The position numbers and the translations under genes are program-made. This document shows, piece by piece, positions 11,956 through 25,300 of a stretch of DNA of 64,000 nt (position 1 is its first letter; every line of letters starts with the position of its first letter). The notes beneath the pieces are model-generated. The model worked only from the letters and a program-made list of their open reading frames with translations, ran no database searches and was not told the DNA's origin. The DNA lies in contig WNNJ02001388.1 of the NCBI GenBank assembly GCA_012934845.2, forward strand, positions 31,387 through 95,386. The letters are read 5' to 3'. The DNA comes from Pomphorhynchus laevis (taxonomy: Eukaryota; Acanthocephala; Palaeacanthocephala; Echinorhynchida; Pomphorhynchidae).

Positions 11956-13302
11956 ATAATATACATAATATGATTATATTTATTGAAAATCGTCTAATCA
12001 GTTGGATTTTTCAATCAAACTGTAGATTAGAATTAACTCAAGGACCCGAGACGACAATTAGACTACTGTTAAACGTCACATTAATTTACAAATTAATTTT
12101 ACAAATTTTGTAAAATTCTGGAAATCTATTTCGAATAGAAATCAAATAGTTGATAATGATCAATTTATTAATAAAGAATTATTAAAGCTGATTTAAAGAA
12201 AGAAATAAAATCATTTGATATTTCGCATCTTCAAAAAATTACTTAAATTTTCTGAAATTTAATCTTCAGAAAATTACTTTTCTGAAGAAAAGTAATTTTT
12301 TTAATCTTCAAAAAAAATTAATTTTCTCTCAAATGTAATTGAGATAATGTAATTCAAATGTAATTTTCTGAAGTAATCAAATCAGCTAACTGAGTCTACG
12401 TATTTAATATAATTATAAAATAAACAAAACATAATAATGCTAAATCAAAATTTAATAATTAAATAATAAAATTAATAATTGTTTTTAGATTTTCTATAAT
12501 TTAAATCAAGTTAAAATAAAAAATTGAAATTTAAAATAAACGTCATTTTTATGAATTGACTAATAAATAACAGACGTTGTATCAGAATAAGAATTTGAGG
12601 TCATCAGGAGGAACTGCTATGCTATCAGGTTTCGCCCCCTAACTCCTCTACCCAACATAGCAGCGGGGCCAAATACATGCTAATGATGTATTTCCTCTGA
12701 TAAAACTATCTAGTATATTATTATAATACAAAGTATATTATTTATTATCCATCCATAAAAATTTCCTGCTAATGATAAATTTTAATGATTTTAATTTCTA
12801 GAAAATTACTCACCCTTTGTTGGAAATCACAGCGACACCCATTTTGTTGAGTCCACGGTGTTGCCAAATCAGAATCACAGACAGATAAGAAGCATCGGGT
12901 TGAGTGAACTCCATTCGCATAGAGAAGAGGAGAAGCATTTATCTTTGTAAAGAATTAAGCATTCATCTTTGTAAAATTAAACATTTTTTGTTGTGCAGCC
13001 AAAATTAAGTAAAATCGCAATTTATTTGAACCTCATTAATTTAAATAAATTTTTAATTCTAATAAATTTTAAATCCTAAATTTTAATAAAGATACGAAAA
13101 TCTAACAATTTAAAAATGAAAACGCTTTTGTAATAATATTTATTTTATTAATTTTTTCTTATTTTTTCTTACGAAAAACAACACTGTCGTTTATAGACTC
13201 AAAATGTTAATGACTTTTAATAATTTCAGATTAATTTTTGTTTTAGATTTTATTAGCATTTTATCATGTTGTAATACGTAATTAAAATTTTCTGGTTTTA
13301 AA
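11956..13302. other. Region upstream of SEC24 with dispersed repeats
   Basis: AT-rich. 12115-12260 is an inverted copy of a dispersed repeat also seen at about 25480-25600 and 47055-47180. 12575-12775 is a copy of the PLE-linked repeat (separate entry). 12800-12960 is the least AT-biased part and may hold the SEC24 promoter or a 5' UTR, but no core element could be assigned. Confidence 0.4.
12575..12775 (-). repeat. PLE-linked ~200-bp repeat, solo copy
   Basis: Member of a dispersed family with a conserved core (TCATCAGGAGGAACTGCTAT, then GCAGCGGGGCCAAATACATG) and AT-rich ends that read inward as imperfect inverted repeats (TTTATGAATTGACTAATAAA at one end, TTTATGGATGGATAATAAAT at the other). 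In element sense it lies immediately after the PLE coding region at 32106 and 58555, so it is either a PLE 3' terminal repeat or a MITE carried there. Confidence 0.75.
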
Positions 13303-16300
13303 ATGAATCCTTCGTTTGTTTACACTCCTTATCAGTCGGATAGGAATGATATACAGGTAAGTAATGGAGATGCAGTGCATAGTCAACTTAACACGCAGTA
13401 CACCCATCAAACGGCCGTGTCAAATCAACAACAACTGTACAGTAATGTTGTCCCAACACAGAAGCATTACTTAGCCAATCAAGGAAACGAGTATTTACCA
13501 GGATACGCGCAAGTACAATATAAAATGCAAATCCAACCTTCTCCATATCCAAACCCCCACGATCAAATGTCAAAATTCGCAGCACCTGCAAATCCACAGC
13601 AACCAAGTCCATTAGTAGCATCAAATTCTTACTGTGATGAAGCATATCTTCATCAGCAAGGTGCTAATAATCAATCAAATGGCGGTGCAATAAGCGATGA
13701 TTTGAAGGTTAGTATTATGATCGCTGAATGGAATCAATTTTATGAATTTTTTATTGCACATAAGTTAAAATTAAATCATTATATACAGATTAGCCCACAT
13801 AGCAGTATCATACAGCACTCTATGCGATTTCGCAAGCACAAATAATTCCATTAAAGCCTTTAGGATTTTACATGTCAACAATTGGTACCGTACTCTTCGA
13901 TAGATAACATTAAATTGCATTACGTACACTTCTGTCTTTTGACATTCTGTTCTCGTTTTTAAATTTTCTGGTTTTGAAATGGGTTTAAAATGTGTTTTAA
14001 AATTATTCAACGCTAATCGAAATTAATATAAATCAGATCAGATAACTGAGGACACGTATATTCAATTATTTAAATTAAAAATAATAATAAATTAAAACTA
14101 AATAATTAAATAATAAATAAATAATTTTAAATAATTTAATAATTTTATATAAGATTCATATAACTTATATAAAGTTTAAATTCAAAATTAAGATTTAAAA
14201 TAAAAATCAATTTTTAAGAATTGACTAATAAATAACAGACATATTAGAATACGGATTAGATGTCATCAGGAGGAACTGATGTGTTATCAGGTTTCGACCC
14301 CTATTCCTCGACTCAACTTAGCAGCGGGGCCAAATACATGCTAATGACGTATTAATACTGATGAAATTTGATTATTTAGTGTTTCTTATTCTAATACAAA
14401 GCATAATGCGTATTACACATCCATAAAAGCTTTCAGCTTAGTTTAAATTTATTTTAAATAATATTTTGTCAACGTATAATTGTACATTATAAGAAAAAAT
14501 CATCAAGCTTTCTTGAAAATAAGCAGAAAAATAATAGTAGTATCAATAATACATAATGTCAGTATTTCTGACAGAGGTTATATTACCGGGAAAGCAAAAT
14601 TCATAGGTCAATAATAACTTGTCAGTAGAACAAATGGAATAACTGAATCTACGTATTTTATACTAGATATAAATCAAAAATAAAGTGAAATAATTATATA
14701 AAATTTTATACAATTTATATTTATATAAAATTAAAATTTAAAATTGAAATTTAAAATAAAAGTCAATTTTTGTGAATTGACTAATATACGATGTATCGAA
14801 ATAAATAATTATATAAACTAAAAGACATTATAATTAGAATAGACATTAGAATTAAAATCTAAAATAAAAGTAAATTTTTATGAATTGACTACCATACGAA
14901 AATAAGGATTATACGAAAACATTGGTCATTATAAGCAACTGCTATGTTAACTGCTATATTAAACACTATTAATAATTTGTATAATAAAAATATAATTTAC
15001 GATTAATTTAATGTTATATCTTAATTTAATGTTTTTATAACGCAGATAATTGATATCCAGAGCATTCGCAATATATGGGAATCCCAAAGCTCTAAAAGTT
15101 TTGATCCGTGAGTATCACAACTGAAATGGTATGGATTTATAACAATCTGTATGTCCTTAGTATTCTGCAATGTACGTTAAACTGCTTTCCAAAAAATGAC
15201 GATATGCTTTTAAAATCAAGGCTACCGCTTGGACTAATTATCAATCCTTTTCCTAAATCTGAATCAAATGCTGTTTGTATTTTTACGAATGTAAACGTCT
15301 GTGCCATCTTTGCCGTATTTAGAATGTACCGCGCATAAAAAGAGATTCACTCATAAGGTGCGTTTCTTGTCGAACATATCTAAATCCATATGTCACTATC
15401 GTAAGACGACATCAATGGAAATGCAACATCTGCAATGCAATGAATAAGGGTAGGAAATACTTTATTTTGTTTGCTACGCTTTTTTCTTTTTAATTTCTCT
15501 AATCCAAATTGGGTCCACAGTGTCATTATGATTTCCACTTGAATTTTTGTTGCCATTTTTATAGCAATCACAAATCATCAATGATTTGTGATATTACAAA
15601 GGATAATCAATGACAATTGGCAATCGTTCTTAATCAAATTAAACCTTTAAATTAAGTCATTCAACTAACAACTTAAGTCAACTTGAGTTAAAATCATTTT
15701 GACTTATTTTAAAGTTTAATCAAATTGATGCTTCAAATGCCATATCTACCAACATGTATCACTTTTTGCATTAGAAAATTTCACGATTATGAATTGCACT
15801 GGATTTTACAACAATTTAATTTTCTTATCAATTGATCACCTTACGATATCTCCGTTTTTTCACTTACTCTGTGATCTCAGTTATACAATAAACCGATGGG
15901 TAGTATTTACCCATTTACGATGGGTAGTATATATGGATACATTATAATATTATAAGTGTATTAAGTTATGTTGGAAATGTGCTACCATTTGCATACAATA
16001 ATATAATCTTAATGCGTTCGCCAATGTGTTTGATGCTATGAACAAAAAAATTAAAGTTGGATTTTAATATCGAAAATATTTATAATCCGTTTAAAGTGTA
16101 AAAGTAATGAATATCTTTACATTATAACTTAATTACGTTTCATGCTTTAAACAAAGCTATCCTTTCATTTACAAGGACAGCTTAAATTAGGAGGTTTGCT
16201 TTTTGTTTGCTTCCGTTGTTATTTTATAGCTTTTGCCTGCCAATAAATCTTACCATCAAACCTCGTAAAAGACTGTTGTTGCCAAATATTAATTCAATAT

Positions 16301-19300
16301 TACTACTGTTCATTAAGTATACCTTATATGTTTATCGACAAATCTTACATTTTGTGACACAATGCCAATATCCATGTGTCAGTGTACGCGTTCAATTAAA
16401 CATTTACTTTGAAATTGGTTATTTTTATTATTTTACAGACTCAATTAATTGTAAATGTTATGAAATTAATTTACACGAGTTTAAAAATTTAGGTTATAAG
16501 TGGTTGGGTAGTCAAATTTTAGTAATTTATTTTTATTACTCTCTCGGGTGTATTTTGCTTCTATACACATATTTTTAAGTAATTGAACTTTAGCAAGTTA
16601 GCCAATATCTCCTTTAGTCGAATTGACTGTAAAACCTGACATCGATAACGCTTTGAAAATGATTATTTACATTTCAGACGCTGGACATTGAATTTTAGGT
16701 CGTTGTAGTTGCCTAATTTTAAAAGCAAAAACGTCATATGCTCTTTTTATTTCTGTATAGCTACATCATAAACAAAACAGGACAGCGAACACCCTGTAGG
16801 TGAAGTATAATTAGTTCTATTTGTTACCTAAACACGATTTTAAAGAAAATTAAAAATTTTAATTTTTAATTAAAATTACTGAAAATTCTATAATTGTTTA
16901 ACTGTTTTATTATTTAGCAAATAATCTATTTTACGTCGATAGTAATAACGAAGAGCAACCTTTACCCGAGTTGACTACACAAACTGTAGAGTTTTTGGCA
17001 TCGTCGGACTATATGGTATCTATATAAATATGAGAATGTTTTATATCACATTTTATCATGTATAATTATATATTATATAATTATATAATTATATAATTAT
17101 ATATTATAATCCCATATAATTATATAATTAGAACATATAATATTTATATTATTCCAACAAGAATTTTGAACAAGAACATGAACATCTCGCTTTAGAATGG
17201 ATTTAATTATGGATTTTTTTACTTTTATAGATGCATTTAATAAGTTTGTATAGCTTTCAAAATAAATAGTTTTAAAATTTAATAATAGATTTATAGATTT
17301 AATTTTATAATATAGCTTTATAGATTAAATAATACGGATTTTATATATAACTTTAGTATAACTTCTGATCCATCATCAGTAAACAACGTTTTTATCGCAA
17401 ACGATCAAATCATTTTAATGATAAAACGTTTGTGATAAACTTTGTTTAGAAATTAAATACAGTTTGAAAAAAATCCATGATATATATAGTATCCATCATA
17501 TATAGATATATATACAATATATCATATATATGATATATACGCATATACATTGTGCATATATACATTATGATGGATACTATATACATTATATATAGTATCC
17601 ATCATATAGGTATGTAAATTCTATGTTTTGCCTAAAACTATTTTAAATGTATATAAGAGTATATATAAAATGCATATAAAATTGCTTTTTTATGTAATTG
17701 TTTCATTACGTATTTAAAAGTATCTTATGGTTTTACAAAATATTTCATTTTTCAAGTTCAAATGGGAAAGAAATTAAAAATTTATTGAAAAATTAATATT
17801 TGAGAAATAATAATTTTTCAAAAATATATTGAAAAATTGGTGCAATTTTTGAATATTTTAAATTTAAAATTTAAATTAAAGCAAGTCAAGGTAAATTGAT
17901 TATGATTTATCTTAAGATTCGTCCTCCAACTCCCGCAGTCTATGTGTATCTACTTGAAATATCGTATACTGCTGTCAATTCAGGTTCGCAAATTGCCTTA
18001 ATTTTGTTTTATTAATTACTTTTAAGGATACTTGGACGTGGTGTGTAACACACTATGCAATAATCTTGACAATATTCCGTCTGATTCACGATCTCTTTTA
18101 TCAATTATTTGTTTCGATGAATTTGTACATTTTTTCAGTATCGATGAACAAAATCAATCTTTCAAAAGATTGGTGGTTTCCGACATATCCGGTAATTTTA
18201 GTTTGCATTTTTTCGTTGTAAGGTATAAATGTAATACGAGATAAATGCTGCTCTTTTAATGACATGTTCTCTAAAAGGTTTAATTAAATAAATTCTTCTA
18301 AAATTAAATATGGGTATCATTAAAACTCTTTTAAAAAGTATCTACTTTAAGACATTTGATTGCTCAAATGTCGATAATTTAATATTGTTTGCATATAATT
18401 GAGGATTAAATAAATTATGTAAGTATACGGTGCTCTTTTTTAATAATCCTTTTTTATTTGGATTATTTTATAAATGCATACATTGTGTTAATATTTTTTA
18501 TTATTCTTACATGCTTAAATACATTCGAAAAAATGTATTCTTTTACAATAATATACTGAAATTGAAATTTCGAAATCTGTATTATTTTTAAGTGAATTTT
18601 TGATTATTAATTTGAAAAATACGGCATTAGGATTTCTACTTTAAATTTAATTGCACATTTGTACATATGAGTTTTACATAAAACTATTCATATCGTTTTC
18701 GAAGCAAAGATTGTCGTACTTTGATAGTGCGACAATCATCCGATATAATGCTACAATATTAATATATAATATGCAAAAATATAAGATACAATGCGACAGT
18801 CATCCGACACTCGTAAAATTGAGTACCAAAATTTATAATTCAAAATTGATAAAACGAAACTTTACGAATGAACGTTGGTAAGAACATAAATATATAAAAC
18901 ATTTATCCCTTTTAAGAATGCAATAAAATTTATTCAACCAATGTCTAGTTATTCTGTAGATATTAACGAGTATTAAAATTGTAGACCACCACGACAATAA
19001 AAAATAATAATGCAAAATAAATTTTTAATATATTTTGTTCACCTAAGAAAAAGTTAACAAAAGTAATTTAACAATTTGTTTTCAATTTTAGAAGTGTTTC
19101 TACCAACTCTCAATAGCGATCTGCTTTTTAATTTACAAGAAAACAAAACTGCTATCTTGCGACTATTATCATCATTACCAAAGATGTTCAATCCGTCGAT
19201 CATGTACCTGAGTCAAAAATCTTGTCTTGGCTTCGCATTAAATTCAGCCATCACTTTGCTAGTAATAATAAATTTGAAATTTTATTTGTATTGAACTTTT

Positions 19301-22300
19301 TGGCAGTAGAAGTCTACCGGCGGTCGGCTTTCTACATTCATATTTGAATGTCCTTCTGTTGGTCCTGGAAATCTTGAAGATGCGAATAAGCATAAAACAG
19401 AGGCAATATATAAATAAATTATATAAATAATATAAATATTGTGTTTTGATTTTAGGAATTTCAAATGACTACTGACTTCTACAAGGAACTATCAATTGAA
19501 TGTAGTGATGTTCACATTTGCATAGATTTATTTGTACTGGGTTCATCCAAACTTGATCTGTTTACCCTATGTGAGGTCTCTTTTTATCTATTTTCATTTT
19601 TGTTGATCTTTAGTATTTGATATTTCACACAGACTCACTATGCAAATCGTCTGCCGGAGAGCTTTTTCACATTCCTCAATTCAATGTTTCTAATTCGTCA
19701 ATGTTAAACCGTTTTACTAAAGCGTTTACTCGTTACTTGACAAGACCAATCGGGTTTGAAGCAGTTTTACGAGTACGCTGTTCACCAGGTATATAATTTA
19801 AAAATTATACTTCTGCATCTTTTTATTTTTACCTTAAGGCATTTCATCGTTTAGCTTTTTTGGCAACTTTCTTCTAAAAACGGCTGATTTGCTTAATTTA
19901 CCTGTTGTTAATAGTGATGCATCTTTCGGAATTCGATTTAAAATCGAAGAAGACTTATCTTGCAATCGGGAAGTATACTTTCAGCTTGCTTTGTTATACA
20001 CAAATCATAAAGGTATGTAACACAATAAATTTAAGTAAAATGTTATGAAAATATAGTGAGAAAAATATTTTTCTTACGTAAATTACAATACACTAATCAC
20101 AGATCGGGTCAAAATCAAAAGTTAGATTTTATCTGGTCCTATTTTTGATTATTATCGATTATTCGGTCCGTTGATTCTATTTGATTTATTTGGTCCGATA
20201 ATTATTTTCTAACACGATTGAGTCCGGAGATAATCGCTCTAATACGTAATTCTGTTATTTTAAAACTTAGAGCAGTTCACAATTATGTTGTAATTGTTTT
20301 ATAATTATATTTATTTTGATTAGTTCTATTTTGTTATTTTTTTACAGTTCTGTTTGTCGTTTAAATAATAATCCCAAACCATATCCTCCTCACAAATGGT
20401 ATTCAAATTCTTTTAATCGATTAAATATAAAATAATAATCCCAAACCATATCCTCCTTACAAATGGTATTCAAATTCTTTTAATCGATTAAATATTAAAT
20501 AATAAACTTAAACCATATCCTCCTAACAAATGATATTCAAATTATTTAAATCAATTAAATAATGATCCCAAACCATATCCTCCTAACAAATGATATTCAA
20601 ATTCTTTTGATCAATTAAATATAAAATAATAATCCCAAACCATATCCTCCTAACAAATGGTATTCAAATTTGGATCAAGTTTATTATTTCCCCCAGCAAC
20701 TACACAAGCTTATTATTTCCCCCAGCAACTACACAAGTTTATTATTTCCCCCAGCAACTACACAATTTTTTTATTTCCCCCCAATAATTATATAAGTTTA
20801 TCTCAAAATATATTTTTAAAATCATTATGGTATTAAAATAAAAAATAAAAAAAGGAAAATAACATTAAGATTAAAAATAAATGTTTAATAAATCAAGTAT
20901 TTTTTTCAATTGGCTCACCAGGAATATTATATCGCCACATATATTCAGCCAAATAATCATTTAACAAGTTTTTGCGGATTCCTTTTATTTCCTTCCCTCT
21001 AGCTTTCATCTTTGCCCAATAAGATTCAATATGTTGGGTATGAACCCCTGTTTCACGATTTAAAAATTCACGGGAATGATTGACGGTTTCATGCAGAAAC
21101 CCGATTTAATGAAGCTTTTTATAAGATTTCCGTTCATCACTGTGAATGATCGTGCCTTTTTTGCAAACTTGTTCTATTATTGGCAATAAGGTAGATGAGG
21201 CTCTATTGGGCACATTTTGAAGATATCTTCTTGCTGGAACAAAACCTGTGTCGCAAATTCTGAAAACCCAAATTTGCTCGCTGATTCTTCCCCTGTTATA
21301 TTTTGATTTATGGCATAATAGACTTTCGTCAATTTGACACACAATCCCATCCACTCCTAATCTTATGGGATTGCCATCTATATATCGAATACATAGTTTG
21401 CGTATCATCGAAAAAAAAAATTATTGCTAGGTTTTTACAAATGGAGATTTCATCCAGCAATTTGTAAATTCTTTCCTCTTTTGAAAACCTATATATAATC
21501 TCTAGGCAATCTGTCATTGGAATTCTCAGGTTTTCAAAAGAAGAACGCTTTCTTATAGAAATGGTTGTCTTATAGCGTTCACAATTTTTGTTAACGCATT
21601 TCCAGGCAAAGCCGTCCGATATTTTGCGATATCTGGTTCACGACATATTATCATTACAATGACAAAATGCCATGGATGATTTCAATACACCTTTTCGCTT
21701 GAAAAACGATATAATCTCATCATTTCCAGCGCCCGGGATTCTTCGAATATAGGATTCATATGCTGTCATCTGGGGTTTACAATAAAAATTACACAAGTTA
21801 ATAATTTCCCCCGAATAATTACACAAGTTGATTATTTCCCCCTGGGGGGAATAATCAACTTGATCCTCAAATTCTTTTAATCAATTAAATAATGATCCAA
21901 AACCATATTCTCCTAACAAATGATATTCAAATTCTTTAAATCGATTAAAAAATAATCCCAAACCATATCCTCTTAACAAATAACATAATAGTCATAAATT
22001 ATCGTATACCAAACGAACCTGTGTTACTCAATACAAGTGACTTCTGCCAGTTGACATAAAGCTGTTTCATTGTACATTGACTAAAAGACTTTAATACATA
22101 GAATGATACATCCAAGCGGAAAAGATTATTTCCCTACTTACCGTTTTGATTTTTAATTTTTATATTATTATATTTATTATTTTATTACTGAATAATTAAT
22201 AAATGTTTTAAAACTTTAATCTATAATTTTAAATGTTTATAAATAAATATAGATTAAATAAAAACGATAGAAATAAAATTTATTATTATTTGTTTGATAA

Positions 22301-25300
22301 ATTTCATAATTCAGTTATTTCTGTCAGTATATTCAATACCAAATAAAAATAGAATATAAATATATATTAAAGAATATAAATACAGACTTATATTCCAAAT
22401 TAATTTATAATTCGTTGTATATGCATATTAATAACGACAAAAATTAAATTTACAATTCGTTCTATAATAACTTAAATGATTACTTTTGTAAGCTGATTAA
22501 TAGTGAAAGCTCGAATATATCTAAGATAAACATTTGGAAAGATTATATATTTGATAAAATAAAAAATAAAATGAAAATAACAAACAATTATAAAAGAAAA
22601 GATAAAATTAATAAAGATATGTATAAAGAACTTACTAAATTAAAGGATAACTATATAATAACAACTATTGATAAAGCTAGTAATAACTTTGTCTTCATAT
22701 GCAAAAAGCTTTATTATGATATACTAATGAAAGAGGTTAATTCTAATGATTTAAATGTAAATCCAACATATGAACGTAGTGAGTTGAGTTTAGAAACAAT
22801 TATTGCAAGTCACTGTTCTATAATGGATAAGAAGGGTATAAAAATTGAATCAGATAATAAAACTATACCTATATTATATTGGAATCCAAAATTACATAAA
22901 AATCCAATAAAACCTAGGTTCATATGTAGTGCGTTTAAATGTACATTAAAACCACTTTCTGTCTATATGAATAAAATACTTAAAGTAATTAAAGCACACT
23001 TTAAAAAAATATTGCAAGGTAATCGAAATTAATACTGGTATAAAACACTATTTCAGTATTAATTCTACAAGAAGAATTTTTAGAACACACAAAAGGAATA
23101 AATTTTCAGAATATAAATACCTACGATTTTAGTACGCTTTATACAAATCTAGATTTAGCAGATATTAAAAATGCATTAGAAAAATTAATTAATCTTATAT
23201 TCGGAAAAGATATACACATATATGTTATAATAACTATAATGCCTATCCAACAAAAATTTTGCCATTAAGTAAATATAAATATATTGATAAAATTGAATTA
23301 CTAGAATCCTTAAATGTTTTGATAAATCAAAATTATTTTAAAGTAGTGACATCTATATTTAGACAAGTAAAATGTGTTTTAATGGGTGGTAATAGTAGCC
23401 CAATTATAGCTGACTTGTTTTTAAGCTTTATAGAATATGAATTTGTTCATAACTGTGTAAAAACTAAATCTAAACTATATAAATATATGAAATATATGTT
23501 TCGATACATTGATGATATATGTGTATTTAATTCTAATAATTTTTATTCAATTAGTAAACAAATTTATCCAGAAAGCCTTATTCTTAGCAAAACAATATTA
23601 ATGATAAAGAAGGTGTATATCTAGATATGAACATTAAATAAATATTAACTATAGTTACTATTACTTTATATCGTAAAGATGACATATAATGACATCTATT
23701 AATGACATATAATGACATCTGTTAATTACTGTCATTTATTATGACAGTAATTAACATTTAATCTTTCTTTTAGTATTGGTGGACCTCATTGGGTCCACCA
23801 ATACCAATACATTTATATAAAGATATAAATGTTTCGATACATTGATGATATATGTGTATTTAATTCTAATAATTTTTATTCAATTAATGAACAAATTTAT
23901 CCAGAAAGCCTTATTCTTAATAAAACCAATATTAATGATAAAGAAAGTATATATCTAGATATGAACATGACATTTACGTAAATTAGTTAATTTATTAGTT
24001 AAACGACGTTGTTTTTTAATTTAAAAAAATTAAAAAACTAAGAAAATGCAATAATCTCTTTAATAATCTCTTTAATATAATTGTTGCTTGGCATATTCAA
24101 ATATGTCATATGATTTGTATAAAATTTCATTTATTCAAAATTTTCTTGACTAGCATTTTTATTATACTATGTGTCTCTGATTTAGCCGAACGCACGATTC
24201 GTGTATATACTCTCGCCATACCTGTAGCTGATAACATTAATGATCTGTTCAGGAGTGTAAATGTGGAATCGAGTGTTGCTTTAATATCCAAAATGGGTTT
24301 GCTTACTCTTTTTAATTTTATCATTTATTTTTATAATTACGTTTTAGCCTTCGATAAGGTCATAAGTGACGGTAGGCAGCTAGCAAGGGAAGGGATGACA
24401 AATGTTGTTCTTGATATTTTGAAAGCATTCCGTTCTATAATGTTTTCTAAATCAAAGGCGAGCGTACAGCTTTATCTTCCGTCAACACTGGCTTCCATTC
24501 CTTGTTACATGCTTGCTTTAATGAAATCGGTACTTTTTGCTAATTGCTTCGCACAGTAAATTTAAGTTAAAAGTTCGTAAACTCTTTACATATAAATAGA
24601 TACATCATTTGTGTTTATATGACCTCACCACAACAAAGTTATAAAAAGTTTTTTTAACTTAATTTTTTAAATAAAAAAAATTTAAGTGGCAAATGCGTTC
24701 CAGCGCACGCTTACATGACCACAACAAAACAATACTGTGAATCAGGTGTCGAGAAGGTGTGAACGGAGGAGGTGTTTGAATGTGATGAAGGATGGAGCGC
24801 GGCGGACGTTGAGAGGGAATTGATTCCAGGTGAGTGGAGCGGTGACTAGGAAGGATCGGAGATCGTAGTTGTTGGAGTAATTGGGAACGTGGAGTAAGAG
24901 GGTATGACGGGAACGCAGTAATAATAAGGTGGGGCGAGTGTTGTCTTAGAAAGGAAGTTTGATGAACGATGGGGAGCCAACAGCGATGAGACGAAAAGTT
25001 ACGAGAAGAAGGCGGAGTTTAGTGCGGATGTGGATGGTGGGCCAGGAGAGTTGGGCAAGATATGTGGATATGTAGTCAAAGCGACGGAGACGAAAGAGCG
25101 CTCGAACGGCGGAGTTGATTATGCGTTGTAGAAATAGGATGATGGATTTTGGAGACTTGGCGAAAAGGCTAAGGCAGTAATCGGTTTTAGAGAAAAGAAG
25201 CGATGAAAGAAGAGACATACAAGAACGGAACTCGATAAGGGGGCTATTCCTTAACTTATCACGGAGTTGATAAGTTAAGGAATAGTTGTTCAAATATGAT

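Noticed and set aside
13357-13382. Possible 26-bp intron (GTAAGT..ATAG) in SEC24 exon 1
   Set aside because: Removing 26 bp shifts the frame and gives an immediate TAA; the read-through frame is Gln/Pro-rich as expected for a SEC24 N-terminus.
16207-16578. 123-codon frame in SEC24 intron 4
   Set aside because: Hydrophobic, AT-driven composition with no motif; starts from a non-ATG and has no splice or element context.
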